Shown here piece by piece: positions 58,975 to 64,000 of a DNA stretch of 64,000 nt. This stretch comes from Astrocystis sublimbata. Taxonomy: Eukaryota > Ascomycota > Sordariomycetes > Xylariales > Xylariaceae. Positions within the stretch are counted from its first letter, which is position 1. Every line of letters starts with the position of its first letter. The position numbers and the translations under genes are program-made. Below the pieces are notes generated by a model. The model did not search any database, was not told the DNA's origin, and saw only the letters and a program-made list of their open reading frames with translations. The stretch spans positions 62,001 through 126,000 of the forward strand of contig JAJNNY010000031.1 in NCBI GenBank assembly GCA_022453515.1. The letters run 5' to 3'.

Positions 58975-59616
58975 ATGCCCGAACAACAGATGTCTCCTCC
59001 CCCCACTGGGCGCGAGAAGCTCGATGGTTTGTGGCCCTGCCCCCCGACAACGGTCCTGCACACATCGAAGGCATTGGAATCAGCTTCCTGGCTAACACGG
59101 TTCTTCTCGAGCGAACAGCGCAGATCAAATCCGCAGATATGGTGAGAGGATACCCGAAACCCTAGAGATAATGTCGACTGGTATACTGACGGCTGGCCGG
59201 TAGACGGATGATATGCAGCAAGAGGCTGTCGATGTTGGTATGCGGGAAACACCAAGCTCCTATCACCAAGGCTCGTATATCTAACGTATGCCACAGCTCA
59301 GGAAGCCATGGGCAAGTTTACTATAGAGAAGGATATTGCTCAACACATCAAGAAGACAGTGAGTGCCTCCTTCCAACATTAGCCACTTGGCAGGCAGGAC
59401 GGTGCTGAACGCAGTTAGTTCGACGACCGAAAGGGCCCGACATGGCACTGCATTGTAGGGAGAAATTTTGGAAGTTTCGTTACGCACGGTAAGTTCAGCC
59501 TATTTACTAGTTAGGATTGGCCGTTGGTGATGCTGATGTGTCGGGTTGCAGAGACCAGACATTTCGTGTACTTTTATCTGGGTCACTGTGCTATCCTCCT
59601 GTTCAAGACACAGTAG
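58975..59616 (+). CDS. nudG: Cytoplasmic dynein light chain, LC8 type
   Basis: LC8 is a small dimeric hub subunit of cytoplasmic dynein needed for nuclear migration and vesicle transport, and it also binds many other partners. Six exons fit: 58975-59026, 59119-59141, 59204-59237, 59297-59358, 59419-59488 and 59552-59616. Introns of 92, 62, 59, 60 and 63 nt all have GT..AG ends and agreeing phases, giving 101 residues. The protein after a short variable N terminus ([17 protein letters not shown]) is [84 protein letters not shown], almost the universal LC8 sequence. The first intron has a weak donor (GTTTGT), but the join is fixed by the family sequence. Each exon alone is too short to be seen as a gene. 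Confidence 0.95.
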
Positions 59617-62600
59617 ACTTCCAAAAGTAGCTGGAGACGAGGCTTCAGGTCGGCTGTTTGGGTGCTTTTTTTCTCCTATGGTTAGCATTGGCGCTCCGTG
59701 GGGTATTGGCTATGATAAAAGGAAAGTCGATATGACGGAGACGCACCGTTTGGCAGATCCGATGCTTCGGATGCCACACACAGTACAGGTGTAGTATAGG
59801 TATCGAGTGGTCCTCCCACATACCTCATATCTTGTGCCGACACCTGTACTGATTGTCAGAGGCACTGCCGAACGGCCAGGACCGCCTCATCCCGAGATAC
59901 ATCACTTCAGAATTCGAAAGCATCCATCGGCAATAGGCGTATGCACATAATGTGACCTGGAACCTCCTTGTCCTTCGTTTGACCTTCTTGCCGCGGCGGA
60001 GGTCACAGGACAAACAGGAAACACAGGCAATAATAATAATATTGAGGCTGTATATTAAAACCAACCCCGAGTCGACGGGGAATACCACACATTGTTAGTG
60101 TGGAGATTTCATCCATGTCTTTTGCGTGCTCATTCTTGACCCTCCCTCAACGCCAACATCTTACGAGCATCCATTCCGCTTGCTGTTGCAGGAAGTGAAT
60201 CCAGTACCTGCTCTCAGCCTGCTTGTTGTATGCACGTCGGTCTCCTTCCCGTGTTCCGGATCGTCGCCAGGGTTCCTTCCTCCTACAGGCCACTGTGGTG
60301 CACATCACCATCCTGACATGGCCTTGTCCTAAATACCCTAGCAGGATAGAAAAGATGCGTTTCAATCGTGCATTCGCATATTAAACCTGAAACAAGGCAG
60401 ACTTTGTTTTTTTGTTGTCGTTTGTTGTTGCGCCGTAGGCAGGCCTCAATCCTTCCCACACCATCGTGTTCCTCCTGCCAGTGCCACATCCCACGAGGCT
60501 CCCCTGCTGGCAGCTCACCGTACGGGAAATGACAATGGAACATCGCATCGCTGGGTGGGAGCAGAGGACCGACGCTGATAAGAGCTACATGACATGTGAT
60601 TGCACCCAGCGATTAGGTATTTTGTCGATGCAATAGAGAGTATATTAGGTTGGGAAACGCCATTTTAATTTGCATATCCCGATATAGACAGCCTTGGAGG
60701 TCTTCGTACTTGATTGTCGCCGAAGTCTTCTTGCCAGGGTCAGTACCCAGATGCCTAGCTCGTTGACCATGCCCGACGTGTTTCGCATCTCAGATCTCTT
60801 GTTCAGATCCGGTACCTGGATCAGGACCTGAATCGTTTGGACGCCGATCTGGACAAGCTGAGCCAAGGCCAGGGGGGAGAGGAAGCTCACGATTCGCCCA
60901 CACTATTGCCTGCTGAAACAGACCAGCCAGCACCAACAGCTTGGGACTGTGGCGCCGAGAGAATCAACCTGTGTCTAATTAAGGTACTGGACTCATCGGC
61001 GATAATTCGATCTCTACATACCTTTGTGAAAATGTCTCTGTGGGTTAGGGAGATAACCCGATCATTACATCCATACTACCTAACTAGATACAATCACACC
61101 GCGTGCTGGCTCAGTTGAAAGAAAGATAAGGTCAGAATTCCAGGCACATATGTCTATCCGAAAAAGGCCCGCTCGGACAATAATGGAACCACTCGCACGT
61201 TGTTAATATGCATGCCAATTAATTATATTCCGTAGGGAACTTGACACCGCTCGGGGCTTTACCATCAGCTCAATACATACCTAAGTAGGTTGATGTCCTG
61301 CAAATCTGGTTTTTGGCCAGCCACGATGGCCACGTTGTGTCTCGTTTAGCAAAGTGCTATGCAAGCCGAGATAACATAATTTGCCCGAACACTGGCCGTG
61401 TGTTTTGCTAAAGTATAACTTTTTCTGCTTACAGAGTGCGGTACGCAGTATTGATTTTGAACGGCCCTGTCCTACCTCTTGATACACAGTACTTACTTAC
61501 TGGTGGTAAGAAGGAAAGACTTATAGGATCCCAGATTGTACACCAGCAAATAAGAGTTTAGCAATCAATTACTCTCTGGACACTTAAAGTGGAAGATACC
61601 ATGTAAAAGCCTCGTGCATCTGGCGCAAGCCATCCCACCTAGTTGAGACTTCAACTTATCTGGATGCGCCTAGGCGTGCATGCATACCAAAAAACTTGCA
61701 TAGAAGTACACACACACGCAACATCAGACAAACGATTGTGGCAATTGACAAATCTATTGCACACACCAGTACGTCATCCAGTATATGACGAACCAAGAAT
61801 CGCACAAGCAGGCGCAGACTTTTGTTCAAATGACCCAGCTTCACGCGACAGCATAGGTATTCTTCTCATATGTGTGCCACCGAGTTGCTTTCGAAAATAC
61901 CCCATTGCGGGGCGGGCGCATGGGGTGTTGTGTTGATCTGGTCTGGATGGTGCTGGGGGGGTGTGGGCTGTCGGCGTCGCTCATGGTTCGCCCGAAGCCC
62001 AGCTAGCCATGCCTCGGCGAGCCACTCACTGTTTCCCTCAGCTTACCTCATAGCTCGCTCGCGAGGCTCGTAGGCAGTTCGGTGCGTGTCACCGCGAGCG
62101 CCCGGTGTGACTCCTTCGTGAAACCATACCTGGTCGCAGCGGGATTCGAATAGGATTCAAAAACACCCCCAACTTAGTTTCCGGTGCGCGTATGTAGACT
62201 AGGTAAGGTCCTAGCATCATCTACTAATGGGAATGTAAGTAAGCAACCAACGGCCCCAATGTTTTTGCCTATTCTCAGTGGCGAGGAATTGTTGGTAACA
62301 CAAGACCCTGAGCGCCTCTACGTAAGATGTAAGAACTAGGTGAGCAGTAGGGCGGAAACAGAAAGTAAATAAAGCACTTAGAACGGAAATGTCCGGTGTT
62401 AGTTGTAAACATCGTAAGCAAGGCGCAAGTACCTGCTATGTAGTAAGTATACCTACAAACTACCTAGGTACTTTACAAACACCGGTAACAGTAACGAATT
62501 ATGTATCATAACCGCAGCGAGGTGGTATTTGCCAATCCCGACAAGATTCTTGGTTATCGTGATAGCGAGTGATATTGGAATGGAATACATATGCCAGCCC

Positions 62601-64000
62601 AACGTTCCCGAATCGGTCGCACGCTTCGGCCCGGCTACCTAAAAAGCGTGTTTTAGCCGCAACGCAGTCCAAGCTCCTCTACATTACACAGTCTCTATCA
62701 ACACCAGGCCCATCAAGTAAGATCGGGAAGTAGAGCTCCAGTCGATGTGCGTACGAAAAACTCTTGTGTCCTCTTGGTCAGCGTCATCGCAATCACAAGG
62801 CTAATGGTGGTGATCACTCAGATATGCACGTGGTGAGAAGATCGTCGGTCCACTTCGAGAACCAGTGCGTTACATGCCTCTTCACTTACCTAAGATACCA
62901 ATCATCTATCATGTTTGGGGCACTACCCACCTGGTACAACGCTACACTTAGCGAGGCCTGGTGCTACGTAAGTAGGTACATATCAATATCGAATCTGGAA
63001 ATATGAAATCGAACGATACGATGCGTACGCTATTTACGACGCTTGACTACGCGGCCTCACGACGCGTACTCGGCTACGCATCGTTATGTTTTGGGGGCTC
63101 CAGAAATGCGACTGAATGAAACGTGGTACTTTCTTAAGTGCAACACATAAGCTTCTAGAAACCGTCATAGGTGTTATGATATGTGTCTGTGCAAGTTTCT
63201 CCGTCACAATGATACTCTATCATGTATTATGTATGTGATAGTTGCAGGTGCGCAGAAAAGCAACTGCAAAATGGGTCTGCATCACATATGCCTCACACAC
63301 ATATACCACAAGTAAGTAACATTTGTTCCTACAATGCGCGATTATACTTGCTGTGTTTTGCGTTGTTTTGATCTGATTCCACAAGTGTTCGAAAATAAGC
63401 AACCATTGGAACCTATTATGTTTGTTACCAGTTATAGGAGCCAAGACAACCTTGGTAAGGAATAACTTCGCCAGAATTGCTCTCCCAGTACACTTATTTG
63501 TACATAGAGATCATTGATCCCGGCATATTCTCGATATGTCGGATCAATTATTACAGCGAAGACCACATAAGCACATGTCCCCGCGGAGGTAAGACTGCTG
63601 CTCAGCTTAGATACCTAGAAACCCGATGGGAATGGTTCCGCCCGCCAAGAGATACTCATGACTGTAGCTGGATATAAATGCGAGGTTGTGTAGACAGAAC
63701 AGACGGACCGTAAAAGAGCGTGGGTAAAGATACAGCCGCTGGTACCTTGCGGAAATCTGCCCAAACGATAGGGGATCTGCAACCGGTACCTTGCTTACTT
63801 CTTCGGATGAACGGTGCATACTACCTGCTAAGTAAGTAAGTAATTCTGTATGTACGATACGTGGGAGCCCAGCCCTGCCGAGAATAAGCCAAACTTATGT
63901 AGGCAGTTCCTGAGGAACAGTCGGCCTCCTCGACCACGGCCAATTACCTAGTCACGCAATCACTTGACTGGCCAGTGTTCTCCGGTCTGGTCATGTTCAT
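59617..64000. other. Gene-poor right end of window
   Basis: About 4.4 kb with no gene I can support. A minus-strand frame of 81 codons at 60890-60645 has a protein-like look but no ATG, motif or family. An exact TACCTAGGTA palindrome is at 62461-62470. The rest has short frames without bias. Confidence 0.45.

Noticed and set aside
60645..60890. 81-codon minus-strand frame
   Set aside because: No ATG start, no recognisable motif, no supporting splice partners; left unannotated.

Overview
The window looks like nuclear DNA of a filamentous ascomycete (Pezizomycotina, most likely Sordariomycetes). The genes carry short spliceosomal introns of about 50-220 nt with GTRNGT-like donors and CTGAC/CTAAC-like branch sites. 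They include orthologues of creC, creD, abaA, mrd1, luc7 and an LC8 dynein light chain, and there is a class-II tRNA-Ser. Coding sequence is GC-rich and intergenic sequence AT-richer, with no operons, plasmid or phage features. Gene models were built by hand from reading frames, splice consensus, phase and family motifs; no search or transcript was available.

Left part (1-21.9 kb), from left to right: a GMC oxidoreductase cut by the window edge, the U1 snRNP factor Luc7, an RGG-box protein, a five-exon OPT oligopeptide transporter, a five-exon amidoligase-family protein, mitochondrial NADH-cytochrome b5 reductase, tRNA-Ser(AGA), a secreted sedolisin (S53) protease, an S66 LD-carboxypeptidase-like hydrolase and a Ser/Thr-rich single-pass membrane protein. 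Four of these (transporter, amidoligase, sedolisin, S66 hydrolase) act on peptides or peptide-like bonds and share the minus strand within about 14 kb.

Middle part (22-37 kb) is gene-poor. It holds an RNase H-fold protein that lacks the conserved active-site Glu, a 317-bp foldback inverted repeat, a secreted SGNH/CE16 esterase, a small EthD protein and a Clr5-domain protein. A 5.5-kb block without recognisable genes follows, containing a CACCCTA-rich array and several simple repeats.

Right part (37-60 kb) holds core regulatory and housekeeping genes: an SLM1-like PH-domain protein, the arrestin CreD, the WD40 protein CreC (whose first coding exon is only 5 nt), the TEA-domain conidiation regulator AbaA, the five-RRM rRNA-processing factor Mrd1 and a six-exon LC8 dynein light chain. 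CreD and CreC belong to opposing ubiquitin-ligase and deubiquitinase arms of carbon catabolite regulation and lie 4.5 kb apart on the same strand. The last 4.4 kb shows no gene I can support.

The most interesting points are the amidoligase gene, the RNase H-like protein with Lys in place of the catalytic Glu, the foldback element, the 5-nt creC exon, a cluster of AbaA-type CATTCY sites upstream of abaA itself, and the dispersed TACCTAGGTA palindrome. I found no clear evidence of a wholly new multi-gene system.
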